From positions 186,001 through 250,000 of the forward strand of contig JAOALD010000002.1 of the NCBI GenBank assembly GCA_025153755.1: 64,000 nucleotides of DNA. The letters run 5' to 3'. This document shows positions 8,167 through 18,520 of this stretch, piece by piece. This DNA comes from SAR92 clade bacterium H921. GTDB taxonomy: Bacteria > Pseudomonadota > Gammaproteobacteria > Pseudomonadales > Porticoccaceae. The notes beneath the pieces were generated by a model. It did no database searches and was not told the DNA's origin. It saw nothing but the letters and a program-made list of their open reading frames with translations. Each line of letters starts with the position of its first letter. Position 1 is the first letter of the stretch. A program made the translations under genes and the position numbers.

Positions 8167-10317
8167 ATGCCTGAAGCCTTACAGTCAGTACGTAAAGTCA
8201 TTGACCCATTCTATACCGTCCATGGCCGTCACAGCAGTCTAGTACTGGATTGCCGTGGCACTGCTCCTGCAATCCTCTACTGGGGTGTGCGGCTGCGACC
8301 AAGTACAAGCCCTGATATGCTAGCCCTGCTGGCCACCGAGCAGGAGGCTCCAGCCTGTCCTACTGAGGAAGCGCCTATCTCTCTGTCACCAGAATTGGGA
8401 GCAGGTTTTCAGGGTAATCCGGGAATTCAGGTTCATCGGCAAGGGCTACAATGGGCGGTGAGCGCTCACATTGAATCTGTTACCCAAGCTAATGATGGCC
8501 ATCTAACCATTGTCTCTGTCTGTGAGGGCACTCAGCTAAGAATTACCCATCGACTTGGGTTAGATTGCGATACTGATGTTTTAAGTGCCAGCACCGAGCT
8601 GTGCAATATTGGTGACAGCAGGTTATCGGTTGAGCAGTGCAATACCCCCAGTATTCCAGTACCCATTAACTACAATAAAATTCTCGGGTTTCAGGGCCGC
8701 TGGGCGAAAGAATTTCAGCTTCAGTCGGTGGATCGATTCTCTGGCACCTATCTGCGGGAGAATCGCTCGGGGCGAACCTCCCATGATTCATTTCCTGGGG
8801 TGATTATCCATACCGAGCAGACCAGCGAAGCATCAGGTGCTGCCTATGGGTTGCATCTGGGCTGGAGTGGCAATCACCGTATTCGCGTTGAAGAGCAGTT
8901 TAGAGGCCGTGCCTATGCTCAGTTGGGAGAGCTATTTTTCCCCGGTGAACTAAACCTTGACCCTAAACAGTCCTATTGTTCACCGGTGCTCTATGGGGCC
9001 AGTACTAATAATGGTTTATCAGCCTTATCCAAGTGTTTTCATTCCTATATCAGATCTCATCTTAGCGATGGGCGCATGGCCGAAAAGACCAAATCGGTAC
9101 ACTTTAATACTTGGGAGGCCATGTATTTTGATCTGACTCTGGAGCGGCTTCAGGCACTCGCAGACAGTGCTGCTAAAGTGGGTGCCGAGCGTTTTGTGCT
9201 CGATGATGGCTGGTTTAAAAACCGCAAATCTGATCGCGCTGGGCTGGGTGATTGGACTGTTGATAAGTCAGTTTTCCCCGATGGTTTAGGCCCGTTAATC
9301 GATTATGTCCATGGCAAGGATATGGAATTTGGTCTGTGGATTGAGCCGGAGATGGTTAACCCGGATAGCGACCTGTTTCGGGCCCACGCTGACTGGATAC
9401 TGAGCACGCCACCAGCGCCATTGATCCTGTCGAGAAATCAGCTGGTGCTGGATTTAACGCGCACTGAAGTTCAGGACTATTTGTTTAATTGTATCGATGC
9501 CCTATTAATTCAGTATCCAATTGCCTACTTAAAATGGGATATGAACCGGGTGATTAATCAGCCGGGCAATGCCGAGGGACGAGCGGTCAGTCATTATCAG
9601 ACTCTGGCTCTGTATGGATTGTTGGCCCGTGTTCGAGCGGCGCATCCAATGGTTGAAATCGAAAGCTGTTCTTCTGGGGGTGGCCGAGCCGACTTTGGTA
9701 TTTTAGGGTACACAGATCGGATCTGGCCCTCTGATAGTAATGATGCGCTGGATCGTTTAGCGATCCAAAAAGGCTTTTCAATGTTTTTCCCCGCCGAATT
9801 TATGGGTGCCCACGTGGGGCCTCGAGACTGCCATATCACTGGGCGCAGTATCAGTATGACCACCAGAGCCGGGGTAGCCATGTTCGGGGATATGGGTATT
9901 GAGGCCAATCTTCTGGAAATGGATGACAAAGAAAAACAGGTTCTAACTTCGGCTGTAAGTCTGCACAAACAGCACCGCCAGTTAATCCATAACGGTGACC
10001 TGGTGCGGCTTGATACCAGTGAACATGAAAATAGCTTTGGCATTATTGCCGCCAATCAGCGAGAGGCATTATTTTCCTATGCACTGTTGGACAGTCCAGC
10101 AACCACTTCAATGGGCCATTTGCGCTTGCGTGGGTTGGAGGCAAATACGCTTTATAAGGTGACTATTATCTGGCCCTCAGCACCGAGAAGTGGTCCATCA
10201 TCCATTGTGGATGTGATTGATGGCTCGATGCTGAGTGGCGATGCCCTCATGAACTTTGGGCTACAACTGCCGATTATGCAGCCGACAAGTCTGCTGATTT
10301 TTCACCTGACGAGTTGA
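8167..10317 (+). CDS. Alpha-galactosidase, GH36
   Basis: 716 residues from the ATG (a TTG two codons upstream is an alternative start). It has an N-terminal beta-sandwich, a TIM barrel and a C-terminal beta domain, the usual GH36 build at about 720 residues. The nucleophile Asp458 is in YLKWDMNR and the acid/base Asp523 in WPSDSNDALDR; WIEPEMVNPDSDL and ESCSSGGGRADFG are further GH36 hallmarks. No signal peptide, so it acts in the cytoplasm on imported alpha-galactosides. Its last 44 bases overlap the 3' end of the opposing symporter gene. Neighbouring genes for beta-galactosidase and galactose oxidation place it in a galactoside catabolic locus. Confidence 0.92.
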   Translation: MPEALQSVRKVIDPFYTVHGRHSSLVLDCRGTAPAILYWGVRLRPSTSPDMLALLATEQEAPACPTEEAPISLSPELGAGFQGNPGIQVHRQGLQWAVSAHIESVTQANDGHLTIVSVCEGTQLRITHRLGLDCDTDVLSASTELCNIGDSRLSVEQCNTPSIPVPINYNKILGFQGRWAKEFQLQSVDRFSGTYLRENRSGRTSHDSFPGVIIHTEQTSEASGAAYGLHLGWSGNHRIRVEEQFRGRAYAQLGELFFPGELNLDPKQSYCSPVLYGASTNNGLSALSKCFHSYIRSHLSDGRMAEKTKSVHFNTWEAMYFDLTLERLQALADSAAKVGAERFVLDDGWFKNRKSDRAGLGDWTVDKSVFPDGLGPLIDYVHGKDMEFGLWIEPEMVNPDSDLFRAHADWILSTPPAPLILSRNQLVLDLTRTEVQDYLFNCIDALLIQYPIAYLKWDMNRVINQPGNAEGRAVSHYQTLALYGLLARVRAAHPMVEIESCSSGGGRADFGILGYTDRIWPSDSNDALDRLAIQKGFSMFFPAEFMGAHVGPRDCHITGRSISMTTRAGVAMFGDMGIEANLLEMDDKEKQVLTSAVSLHKQHRQLIHNGDLVRLDTSEHENSFGIIAANQREALFSYALLDSPATTSMGHLRLRGLEANTLYKVTIIWPSAPRSGPSSIVDVIDGSMLSGDALMNFGLQLPIMQPTSLLIFHLTS

Positions 10318-11734
10318 GGCCAATAAACTCGGCTCTGTTACCAAAGACCAATCGGTTGATACTCAGTGCCAGTCCGACACAGATGAAGAATGTGAAAAAT
10401 GTCATATGAATATAGTGCAATGGCATCCATAGCCATATAAAGCAGGCGTACATAAAGACTCCAAAGATCACTGCTACAATCGCTGCGCGATAATCTACAT
10501 TTTTAAATAGCAAACCCACAGCAAAACAGGCCAAAATGGGCATACTTATAAGACCCCAGAGCTCTTGAAGTAGATTAATAATACTGTCGGACTGGGCATA
10601 GACCGGCACCATGGCAACCGCGATCACCACAAACACTCCTGTAGCCATACCACTTAGCACCCGCACATTAGGTTTTTCATCAATATAGCGCTCATGCAGA
10701 TCACAGACATACATGGCAGCGGAAGAGTTGACCATACTGTTAAATGAACTGAGCACTGCCGCCGCAATTGCTGCGGCAAATACACCGGATAACCAGCCAG
10801 GCAAAAGATCACCCACAATACGACCATAGGCCTGGTCGCCAATATCGCCGTAGAGTTTATAGGCAACAATACCGGGGATAACCACCATCGAAGGGATAAA
10901 AATAACGCGAATAAAGGCCGCTGCATACACGCCTTTTTGTGCTTCTTTGATCGTGGGTGCAGCCATAGCCCGCTGGGTGATGGTCTGGTTGGTACTCCAA
11001 TAGAAAATTTGAATCAGAAACATACCGGTTAGTAATGTATGCCAAGGTATAGGCGACGCGCTGTCGCCAATCAATGTTAATCGCTCGGCGGGGATACCGC
11101 TAAAGTCAAAGTTGATGGCCATCAGAGATAGCACCACAATCACCAGCCCCATAAGCAACACCAGCACACCACCGTAGGTATCCGATACTGCTACGGCTCG
11201 CAGGCCACCAAGCACGGAATACGCCGCGCCCACCAGTGCAAAGGCGATGGCAATCGTCATTAGATCCGCATCAATACCAGTCATGGAAATCATAAATAGC
11301 GCGCCGGTATAGATAACCGCAGGCTGAAAGACAAACACATTGATAAACAGAAACATGGTAGAGACCAGCGCTCGCAAATGCTTACTGTTGTAGCGCCGCT
11401 CAAGAAGCTCAGTGGTCGTAGTACAATTATTGCGGTAGTACACCGGCAGAAAAACCTTAGCCAATACCATCAGGCCTACAAATCCTGCCAGCTCCCAAAG
11501 CGCTAGCAACAACATTTGATTACCATTCATGCCCACCAGTTGGTCGGTACTGAGGTTGGTCAGAGTGATGGAGCCTGCGACAAACACCCAGGTCAGGCCG
11601 CCGCCGGCGAGAAAGTACTCTTTGTTGGAGTCTGTTGAATGTCGATTTTCACCGCGACATTTAATATAGGTGATCAGTGCAATAGCACCTAGGACAAAAC
11701 AGAATACAGCTAGTTGAATGGCTTGTTCGCTCAA
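10274..11734 (-). CDS. Sodium:solute symporter (SSS family), likely galactoside/galactose uptake
   Basis: 486 residues with about 13-14 membrane helices. SSS-family landmarks are the N-terminal EYFLAGGGLTW, TNLSTDQLVGMNG, the long FYWSTNQTITQRAMAA segment and SSFNSMVNSSAAMYVCDL. These match the sugar-transporting SGLT-like branch. It is encoded next to GH42 beta-galactosidase on the same strand (beta-galactosidase lies downstream 39 bases away) and converges with the alpha-galactosidase, overlapping it by 44 bases. Inference: Na+-coupled import of galactose or a small galactoside. Its AAGGAAGACTCCT stretch before the start contains a usable ribosome binding site on the complementary strand. 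Confidence 0.85.
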   Translation of the reverse strand: MSEQAIQLAVFCFVLGAIALITYIKCRGENRHSTDSNKEYFLAGGGLTWVFVAGSITLTNLSTDQLVGMNGNQMLLLALWELAGFVGLMVLAKVFLPVYYRNNCTTTTELLERRYNSKHLRALVSTMFLFINVFVFQPAVIYTGALFMISMTGIDADLMTIAIAFALVGAAYSVLGGLRAVAVSDTYGGVLVLLMGLVIVVLSLMAINFDFSGIPAERLTLIGDSASPIPWHTLLTGMFLIQIFYWSTNQTITQRAMAAPTIKEAQKGVYAAAFIRVIFIPSMVVIPGIVAYKLYGDIGDQAYGRIVGDLLPGWLSGVFAAAIAAAVLSSFNSMVNSSAAMYVCDLHERYIDEKPNVRVLSGMATGVFVVIAVAMVPVYAQSDSIINLLQELWGLISMPILACFAVGLLFKNVDYRAAIVAVIFGVFMYACFIWLWMPLHYIHMTFFTFFICVGLALSINRLVFGNRAEFIGLNSSGEKSADLSAA

Positions 11735-11773
11735 GGAAGACTCCTGTTAGTTATAATTTTTAGTCAGTTATTA

Positions 11774-13738
11774 TTAGTTACCAGAGCCCCGCCAGACTGT
11801 AACACCGTGGGGCTTTATTTGGCTGCTGCCCAGCATCAGGCTCGCGCCGGAATCTAGTGGCAGTTGCTGAGGTTGATCTGAGTAGTTAAAGGCAAACATC
11901 AGATCGCCTCTTTGGCACACTCTGATATCAGTGCCAAATCTATAGGTTTGGATATTCGCCTGCTGGCAATACTGCTGGAAAAAATCCAATAAAAACTCTC
12001 GGTTGGTCAATGTGCCAATATAGGTTGTGCGATCTTGGCGCACCACGGCGGGCTCGCCATTATCATAGCGGGCCAAAATCTCTGACTCCCCAGCCTCTAT
12101 TTGCTCGCACCAGCTGCCGCTCTGATATTGCTGCTTATTCCAGCACAGGCCTTCCATACAGTCGGCGCGCAAGGTTTCGACTGAGAGTATGCGAATGGGG
12201 ATTAGCTGCTGTAATAACCCTGGCGGCAATATGGCGGGATAGCCAAACTCTGAGGTTTTGGCGCCAGCTCTGGGGCCAAAAATAAAGTGGGCGCTGCTGG
12301 CTTTGCATTTATCCACAAAGGCCTGATCAACGATCGGCAGGCTGGGGGCGATAATTAATGCGTAGGCTGTGAAGTCAGAATCCACCGAGATAAAGTCAAT
12401 ATTAACGCCTAGTTCTCGCAGTGCGCTGTAGTAACTCAGCTGCACATTATTAAAGTCATAGGCTTGGCCCTGCTTTTCAATATCGCTTACCCACAGCCCT
12501 TCGGCGCCGGTAATAATGGCCACAGACGCTGGTTGTAAAGGCTGATTGCCAATATCTAATGCAGCCACTTCAGCCATTGCTTGCTCGGCTTCTGGCCAGG
12601 CTTCGGTTTTGGAATTGTCCGGGCGCAATAGCCCGGCATGCATTTGTTCTTGGGCAAAGGGCGCCTGTCGCCAGCGAAAATAACAGACACAGTCGGCACC
12701 ATGGGCAAAGGCTTCTAGCGTCCAAAAGCGAATCATGCCCGGTGCGGGGCGCGGGTTATTATTGGCCCAGTTAACCGGCCCGGGCTGCTGTTCCATCACC
12801 CAGAATCCACGATTTAACAGCCCGCGGGTTTGATCATGATAATAGGTGGCAAAGTCTGGATGCCCGGTACGCATATAGGGTCGCAGCTGTTCCGCTGGAG
12901 CGCCGGTCATCAATAGATCGGTACGCCCTAGTGGGTAGTTATCGTAGCTGGTGAAATCCAATGGTGCGGCCAGGGCAAAGTTATCCACGGCTGTTTCATT
13001 CATGGGGATAAAATTATGGGTAATAAATTTGCCCGGTGCATGCTGGCGAATCATCTCAACCATGGGGTTGTGATAGTTAATCACCTGATCTGAAGAGAAG
13101 CGGCGATAGGCCAGACGATGGGCTGGGCTGGTTTCGGTCACTGCACCTATGGGTAACTCTATCTCACTAAAATGCCGATACTCCATCGACCAGAAGACAT
13201 TGCCCCAGTCGCTGTTGAGTTTATCTATGCTGGTGTAATGCTGCTGGCACCAGTCTTGAAATGCGTCGCGGGCAAGTGCAGAGCCACTAAGGGCTGTGTC
13301 ATGACAGCAAAGCTCATTATCTGTTTGCCAACCGACCACGCCCTTATGGTTGCCATAGCGTTTGGCCATAGTTTCGGTAATACGCAGTGATTCGCGCAGA
13401 TATACCGCACTGGAAAAGTCATAGTGACGGCGTGAGCCAAAGCCTCTGGTGCGGCCCGTGTCGGGGTCTACTGGCAGTATTTCTGGGTATCGATCAATCA
13501 GCCATTTAGGTGGTGTGGCGGTAGGGGTGCCCATCACCACTTTAAGGCCGGCATTGGTCAGACTCTCGATTGCCGCATCCAGCCAGTCAAAGTCGTACTC
13601 TCCGGGATTGGGCTCTAGCCGCGACCAGGCAAATTCGCCAATACGCACATAGGTTAACCCCAGCTCGGCCATCATTGTCGCATCTTTGTTCCATTGCGAC
13701 TGAGGCCAGTGCTCCGGGTAGTAACAGACTCCAAACAT
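11774..13738 (-). CDS. Beta-galactosidase, GH42
   Basis: 654 residues, typical of GH42. The protein opens with [12 protein letters not shown] and [11 protein letters not shown], the GH42 N-terminal barrel signature. The acid/base Glu142 is in WQTDNELCC and the nucleophile Glu316 in FWVMEQQPG; a trimerisation domain (about 390-590) and a small C-terminal beta domain follow. No signal peptide, hence cytoplasmic hydrolysis of beta-galactosides. The minus-strand order is hydrolase (13756-15051), this gene, then the symporter, spaced 17 and 39 bases, so they are probably one operon. Together with GH36 it lets the cell split both anomers of galactosides. Confidence 0.93.
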   Translation of the reverse strand: MFGVCYYPEHWPQSQWNKDATMMAELGLTYVRIGEFAWSRLEPNPGEYDFDWLDAAIESLTNAGLKVVMGTPTATPPKWLIDRYPEILPVDPDTGRTRGFGSRRHYDFSSAVYLRESLRITETMAKRYGNHKGVVGWQTDNELCCHDTALSGSALARDAFQDWCQQHYTSIDKLNSDWGNVFWSMEYRHFSEIELPIGAVTETSPAHRLAYRRFSSDQVINYHNPMVEMIRQHAPGKFITHNFIPMNETAVDNFALAAPLDFTSYDNYPLGRTDLLMTGAPAEQLRPYMRTGHPDFATYYHDQTRGLLNRGFWVMEQQPGPVNWANNNPRPAPGMIRFWTLEAFAHGADCVCYFRWRQAPFAQEQMHAGLLRPDNSKTEAWPEAEQAMAEVAALDIGNQPLQPASVAIITGAEGLWVSDIEKQGQAYDFNNVQLSYYSALRELGVNIDFISVDSDFTAYALIIAPSLPIVDQAFVDKCKASSAHFIFGPRAGAKTSEFGYPAILPPGLLQQLIPIRILSVETLRADCMEGLCWNKQQYQSGSWCEQIEAGESEILARYDNGEPAVVRQDRTTYIGTLTNREFLLDFFQQYCQQANIQTYRFGTDIRVCQRGDLMFAFNYSDQPQQLPLDSGASLMLGSSQIKPHGVTVWRGSGN

Positions 13739-13755
13739 AGGGTTACCTAATTCAA

Positions 13756-15051
13756 TTATTTGCGATAGAACTTAAGGCCGCTGGCCCAGAGATGGGGAAA
13801 GCCCGGCCAGGGGTCTGTAAACTTATGGTCAGCTCCCTCGTATTGCTGGCTATCTTGTCGCATGGGTAGATAGTCACAGCGGGTCCTATCATTTTTAACA
13901 TGGCAGTCTAAAAATGCCAGGCTCATATGCTCGATAACCCGATTAATGGTTTCACTATCCCAGCTGGGATCGAAGTAATGGCCCAGTTCAAAGTCTGTGG
14001 CAAACGAGGCCGCTGGCGCTGGATGAGGGCCGATATTATGTCGTGCATCTTCAAACACCAGCATGTAGTTGTGCTCAGATCCCATCTGATCATGGAGTTT
14101 CTTAACGCCATTTTTAAAGCCGGAGGTATTGTCTTGGTCACCGGCAAAGAAAAAGGTTGGCACGCTGATTTTGCTCATAGCCTCTGCGCTATGAACATCA
14201 TATTCTCCACCCCAGGGGGCAAAGAGTTGCGCCGCTTTCCAGCGTGGGTCTACTTCTTCGCGGCCGCCAAAACAGGAATTGAGCGCAAAGGGCAGAACCA
14301 TAGCGATAGCAGTGGGAGTACCCATCCTGCCCAGTTGTTCTGAGTTAAAGGAATAGCAACCACCAATGGTATTGATGGCGCCAAAGCCGCCCATTGAGTG
14401 GCCAATAATTGCGGCACTATCTGTATCGACTACATCGGCGACTGAAGTCTGTTGCTCGGTAAAGTAATCGAGTAAAAATTGCTGGTCTCTGGCTCGGTTG
14501 TAGAAGGTACTAATAGCTCCTGCGGGCCGATCTTCTGCTGACTTGATATCAGCATTGGTTGAATCAGTATGGTCTATACCAACAACGACATACCCATGGC
14601 TGGCTAGATGCTCTCCCAGATAAAACATCTGGGTGCGATAGCCGGTAAAGCCATGGGACAAAAGAATCAATGGAAAGCTCCCCTCTTTGAGCGCTGGGGC
14701 GTCGCGATAGGCATTGCCCTGCAGTTCGAAGGGCTTTTGCAGGCGAGTGACATTTTTATAGGTGGCCAATGGGGGCCGTTTTGATGGTGCGGACGCCTGC
14801 GCCGGATACCAGACTTCCAGTGTTAGAGAACGTTCAATTGTCGTTATAAAATTAGTTGTGTTTAAACGCTTGGGATCTATGGCTATGATAGTACTGACAC
14901 CGACGTCATAGGTGCCACTGAGAGCCAATTCTGGTGTTACTGGAGGCTGTTGGGTATACAGTTGTTCCGCACCAATGACCTTGGCGCAATTAATAAAGAT
15001 GCTAAATAGGATAGTAATAAATGCGGATATGCGTCGCCTATTAATGGTCAT
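13756..15051 (-). CDS. Secreted alpha/beta hydrolase, PAF-acetylhydrolase/dienelactone-hydrolase-like
   Basis: 431 residues with an N-terminal signal peptide (about residues 1-28, ending near CAKVIGA). The hydrolase core shows [12 protein letters not shown] for the oxyanion loop, the nucleophile elbow GHSMGGFGA, an acid in FFAGDQDNT and a histidine in DARHNIGPH. The spacing and the ELWYPA-like early strand (LEVWYPAQ) fit platelet-activating-factor acetylhydrolase-like or predicted dienelactone hydrolases. It is the first gene of the minus-strand glycosidase operon, so deacylation of an acylated galactoside or galactolipid is a reasonable guess, not shown. Confidence 0.8.
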   Translation of the reverse strand: MTINRRRISAFITILFSIFINCAKVIGAEQLYTQQPPVTPELALSGTYDVGVSTIIAIDPKRLNTTNFITTIERSLTLEVWYPAQASAPSKRPPLATYKNVTRLQKPFELQGNAYRDAPALKEGSFPLILLSHGFTGYRTQMFYLGEHLASHGYVVVGIDHTDSTNADIKSAEDRPAGAISTFYNRARDQQFLLDYFTEQQTSVADVVDTDSAAIIGHSMGGFGAINTIGGCYSFNSEQLGRMGTPTAIAMVLPFALNSCFGGREEVDPRWKAAQLFAPWGGEYDVHSAEAMSKISVPTFFFAGDQDNTSGFKNGVKKLHDQMGSEHNYMLVFEDARHNIGPHPAPAASFATDFELGHYFDPSWDSETINRVIEHMSLAFLDCHVKNDRTRCDYLPMRQDSQQYEGADHKFTDPWPGFPHLWASGLKFYRK

Positions 15052-15231
15052 TCTCTACACCTTTTAGTACCTGTTATCAGGTTTTTAGTTTTGCGCCAAT
15101 TATCCGCGTTGTTGTCACTGCAAAATCGCGTTATGGTTATCCTATAATAAAATAAAAACAGGCAGGTAAACAGGCTGTAATGAAAGTCTGTGTGTTGTCA
15201 CTTCCAGGTCATAATTAAAAGAGGTCGTCTC

Positions 15232-15999
15232 ATGGGCGAATATGCAATCTACCCCAGTCTCAAGGGGCGCTGTGCTTTTATTACTGGGGGTGCCACGGGT
15301 ATTGGTGCTGCCATGGTAGAGGCATTTGCCTTGCAAGGCGCTAGGGTGGCCTTTGTTGATCTGGATGGCGACTCCGCCGAGACACTGTGTAGTAAGGTCG
15401 AGGATCAAACAGGCTCCAGTCTTTGGTTTCAGCAAATTGATGTCACTGATGTACCCGCTCTACAAAACTCTATTCGGCAGGCGGTTAAAGAACTGGGCCC
15501 ATTACAGGCGCTGATTAATAATGCCGCCAATGATAATCGCCATTCCCCCTCTGATGTGACGGAAGATAGCTGGCGGCAATGTATGGCGATTAATCTGGAT
15601 GCTGCATTTTTTGCTGCCCAAGCTGGCGCAACTTTGATGGCCGAGGGGTCTGGTGGCTCAATTATTAATTTCAGCTCAATCAATGCATTGCTGGGGCCAG
15701 CCAATATGCCCGGTTATGTGACGGCCAAAGCGGGCCTTGTCGGCATGACCAAGGCGCTGGCACGAGACTATGGTGACTCGGAGATAAGGGTTAATGCTAT
15801 CTTGCCCGGCTGGGTGGTGACTGAGCGTCAGCTGGATACTTGGCTGACCCCAGAGGCTGAGGCAGATTGGATGCGGCAAGTTGCGTTAAAAAAACGTCTA
15901 CAACCCTCTGAGGTAGCGAACTTGGCGTTATTTTTAGCGGCAGATGATAGCCGTATGATTACTGGTCAAAGTTTTACGATAGATGGTGGCAGAACCTAA
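15232..15999 (+). CDS. SDR-family sugar dehydrogenase, likely D-galactose 1-dehydrogenase
   Basis: 255 residues, classical short-chain dehydrogenase. NAD(P) motif TGGATGIG at 18-25, NNAAN, catalytic Ser in INFSSIN, and Y-x-x-x-K in GYVTAKAG. I start it at 15232 because AGAGG lies just upstream and the longer frame adds 14 unlikely residues. The stop at 15999 touches the ATG of the next gene (2-keto-3-deoxygalactonate kinase), and aldolase and lactonase follow, so the operon context points to galactose (or fucose) 1-dehydrogenase, the first step of the De Ley-Doudoroff pathway. The family call is certain, the substrate inferred. Confidence 0.8.
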   Translation: MGEYAIYPSLKGRCAFITGGATGIGAAMVEAFALQGARVAFVDLDGDSAETLCSKVEDQTGSSLWFQQIDVTDVPALQNSIRQAVKELGPLQALINNAANDNRHSPSDVTEDSWRQCMAINLDAAFFAAQAGATLMAEGSGGSIINFSSINALLGPANMPGYVTAKAGLVGMTKALARDYGDSEIRVNAILPGWVVTERQLDTWLTPEAEADWMRQVALKKRLQPSEVANLALFLAADDSRMITGQSFTIDGGRT

Positions 16000-16950
16000 A
16001 TGAACGATGCTGTCTTTATCGCTGGGGACTGGGGTTCCACCAACCTCCGTCTGTACCTTTGTCGGTTCGCCCATGGGGAGTCTGTCGAGGCCTTGGCGTG
16101 CCTTTCGGGTCCAGGTGTTATGGGCCTAAATTCAGATTTTGAGGCGATTCTTTTTGATTTGATAGGTGATTGGCTTGAGCTGTATGGGCCAGTGCCGGTG
16201 ATTTTATCTGGGGCCGTGGGCTCCAATATAGGCTGGCATGAGGTGACTTATTTAGACTGTCCTGCCAGCCCAGATCAGATTAGCAATAGCACAACAAAGT
16301 TTACTGTCCGCGGGCTGGATATTTGGATTCTGTCTGGATTAAAAACTCGGACCGAGCTAGGTGCGCCGGATATGATGCGTGGCGAGGAATTACAGTTACT
16401 GGGGTGGATGCTTGAGACGGAAGAGCATTCAGAGCAGATTGTGGTGCTCCCCGGTACTCATAATAAATGGGCGCTGGTCGCACAGGGTCAGGTGCAAACC
16501 TTTGTTACTGCGTTTACTGGTGAGCTTTATGCCCTACTAGAGAAGCATAGTATTCTGATTACTCAGCCTTTGGGCGATAATTTCTCAGCCGATTATTTTT
16601 TGCAGGGGGTGGCACTGTCCAGAACCTTGCAGGCGGGTCAGCTTCTCAATGCCTTATTTACCGTCCGCAGTCGCCAAATTGAGGGTATGTTGAATGCAGA
16701 GCATGGGGCATCCTATTTGTCTGGCCTACTGGTGGGCTCTGATATTGTCGGTTCTTTGGGGCTACTAAAAAATGGCACAGACAGTGTGGGCAAGATTACA
16801 TTGATCGGCGATTCTATTTTGACTCAAGCCTATCAAATGGCCCTGGAGTCAATGAACATAGAAGCGCGTATTTGTGATTCAGACCAGATCGCTATTTGTG
16901 GCTACCAGGCTATTTACAAAACTCTCTTTAACGCTTGTGATATGGAATAA
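16000..16950 (+). CDS. dgoK: 2-dehydro-3-deoxygalactonokinase DgoK
   Basis: 316 residues with the DgoK-type sugar-kinase fold: phosphate-1 loop GDWGSTNLRLYL (7-18), MRGEELQLLG (about 125-134), VVLPGTHNKWALV (about 148-160) and an adenosine-side loop LIGDSIL near 267. DgoK phosphorylates 2-keto-3-deoxy-D-galactonate at C6 with ATP in the cytoplasm. The ATG follows directly on the stop codon of the dehydrogenase, a sign of translational coupling; the aldolase gene begins five bases after its stop. Confidence 0.9.
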   Translation: MNDAVFIAGDWGSTNLRLYLCRFAHGESVEALACLSGPGVMGLNSDFEAILFDLIGDWLELYGPVPVILSGAVGSNIGWHEVTYLDCPASPDQISNSTTKFTVRGLDIWILSGLKTRTELGAPDMMRGEELQLLGWMLETEEHSEQIVVLPGTHNKWALVAQGQVQTFVTAFTGELYALLEKHSILITQPLGDNFSADYFLQGVALSRTLQAGQLLNALFTVRSRQIEGMLNAEHGASYLSGLLVGSDIVGSLGLLKNGTDSVGKITLIGDSILTQAYQMALESMNIEARICDSDQIAICGYQAIYKTLFNACDME

Positions 16951-16955
16951 CCCTG

Positions 16956-17579
16956 ATGATAGAAAAACTTAATACCCAGTTTGCCCAGATGCCAGTGGTT
17001 GCCATCTTGCGCGGTGTGCGCCCAGAGGAAGTAGTGGGTATTGGCGAGGCTCTTTACAGTGCGGGCATTGGTATTATCGAGGTGCCGTTGAATTCTCCAG
17101 AGCCATTAACCAGTATTAAAAGACTGGCTCAGGCTATGAGCGATCGCTGTGTGATTGGTGCGGGGACAGTATTGACTGAGGCCGATGTGGTCGGCGTTGC
17201 CGCTGCCGGCGGTGAAATTATTGTCAGCCCCAACACCAACGCGGCGGTTATAGAGCGCAGTCTTGAGTCGGGTTTGGTACCCATGCCTGGCTGGGCGACG
17301 GCAACAGAGGCTTTTGCTGCATATCAGGCCGGTGCCCGCTATCTAAAATTATTTCCTGCGGCAACCTATGGCTCTGGTCATATTAAAGGGGTGCGCGCTG
17401 TGCTGCCCAATGACTGCAAATTATTGGCCGTGGGTGGTGTGGGTGCGGATGCCGCAGATGAATGGCTAAAAGCCGGAGTCGATGGTTTTGGTATTGGCTC
17501 TGAGATTTATAAGCCCGGCTATAGTGCTGAACAGGTTTATCAATCTGCTGCCGCTATTACTGCTGTCAAAGGAAGCTAA
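16956..17579 (+). CDS. dgoA: 2-dehydro-3-deoxy-6-phosphogalactonate aldolase DgoA
   Basis: 207 residues of a KDPG/KDPGal class I aldolase. The general acid/base Glu42 is in IIEVPLNSPEP and the Schiff-base Lys131 in RYLKLFPA; VIGAGTVL and SPNTN are further family marks. The LNSPEPL version, rather than TLRTP, favours the KDPGal aldolase (DgoA) over Eda. It cleaves KDPGal to pyruvate and glyceraldehyde 3-phosphate. Tight operon spacing: 5 bases after dgoK, 3 bases before the lactonase gene. Confidence 0.9.
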   Translation: MIEKLNTQFAQMPVVAILRGVRPEEVVGIGEALYSAGIGIIEVPLNSPEPLTSIKRLAQAMSDRCVIGAGTVLTEADVVGVAAAGGEIIVSPNTNAAVIERSLESGLVPMPGWATATEAFAAYQAGARYLKLFPAATYGSGHIKGVRAVLPNDCKLLAVGGVGADAADEWLKAGVDGFGIGSEIYKPGYSAEQVYQSAAAITAVKGS

Positions 17580-17582
17580 AGC

Positions 17583-18476
17583 ATGGTGACTGCTACTTTA
17601 GTTGATACCCTCAAGGTTGAGAATGAGTTGGGCGAGGGCATTATCTGGGATGCCGCCGGTGCCGCTGTCTGGTGGACCGATATTGAAGGCAGTATTCTGT
17701 ATCGTTATTGCCCGCAAAATAAGCAGCTGGATCAATGGGCACTGCCGGAGCGCCTTGGGTCTTTTGCACTGGTGACTAACAGTGACCAGTTGATTTGCGG
17801 TTTTGCCAGTGGCTTTGCCTATTACAATCCTTTTACTGGCGCTATCCAATGGCTCAGTAAAATAGAGCAGAGTAATATGGGCACTAGGCTCAATGATGGT
17901 CGCGCCGATCGGCAGGGGCGATTTTGGGCCGGCAGTATGGTGGAGTCTGGGGAGCAGGGTGCCGGTGCACTTTATTGCCTTGATCACCAGTTGCAGGTGT
18001 CCAGTAAGATTTCAGGGCTGACTATTCCTAATGGTCTGTGTTGGAGTCCAGACTCTGCGATTATGTATCACACGGATACACCAACACGGCGTATCTATCG
18101 CTATGATTTTGATGCCACTAGCGGTGCTATTTCAAATCAAAGTTTACTGCTGCAGACGGAGCAGGATTGTTTCCCTGATGGCTCAACCGTAGATGCTGAA
18201 GGTTATATTTGGAGTGCACAATGGGCTGCAAGCAGAGTCGTGCGCTATAGTCCTGAGGGAGAGATAGACTTTATTTTACCCCTGCACGTGAGTCAGCCAA
18301 CCTGTGTTGCTTTTGGCGGGCCAGACTTAAATATGCTTTTTATTACCACGGCTTATCAGGGGATGACGCCAGATGCTCGCAAAGCCGAGCCAGAGGCGGG
18401 CAATGTTTTTATTTTTCAAACCGATATTGAGGGGATTGCGGATCCTCGATTTCAGTCGCTCTTACGGCAGGAGTAA
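17583..18476 (+). CDS. SMP-30/gluconolactonase-family lactonase, likely galactonolactonase
   Basis: 297 residues, six-bladed beta-propeller of the SMP-30/gluconolactonase/LRE family. Metal-site motifs are visible: the early ELGEGIIWD glutamate, the asparagine/aspartate set in NDGRADRQGRFWAGSM, PNGLCWSPDS, and FPDGSTVDAEGYIW. Such enzymes open aldonolactones using a divalent metal. Position after the galactose dehydrogenase, kinase and aldolase genes suggests hydrolysis of D-galactono-lactone to galactonate. It ends the four-gene operon; the HAD phosphatase begins 44 bases downstream. Confidence 0.87.
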   Translation: MVTATLVDTLKVENELGEGIIWDAAGAAVWWTDIEGSILYRYCPQNKQLDQWALPERLGSFALVTNSDQLICGFASGFAYYNPFTGAIQWLSKIEQSNMGTRLNDGRADRQGRFWAGSMVESGEQGAGALYCLDHQLQVSSKISGLTIPNGLCWSPDSAIMYHTDTPTRRIYRYDFDATSGAISNQSLLLQTEQDCFPDGSTVDAEGYIWSAQWAASRVVRYSPEGEIDFILPLHVSQPTCVAFGGPDLNMLFITTAYQGMTPDARKAEPEAGNVFIFQTDIEGIADPRFQSLLRQE

Positions 18477-18520
18477 TTATCCAGCACTTCAATGGCAATA
18501 AAAAATTCAAAGGTAATTTT

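Noticed and set aside
15142-15435. 97-residue minus-strand ORF overlapping the galactose dehydrogenase start
   Set aside because: Antisense shadow of the SDR gene; no protein-like features or ribosome site.
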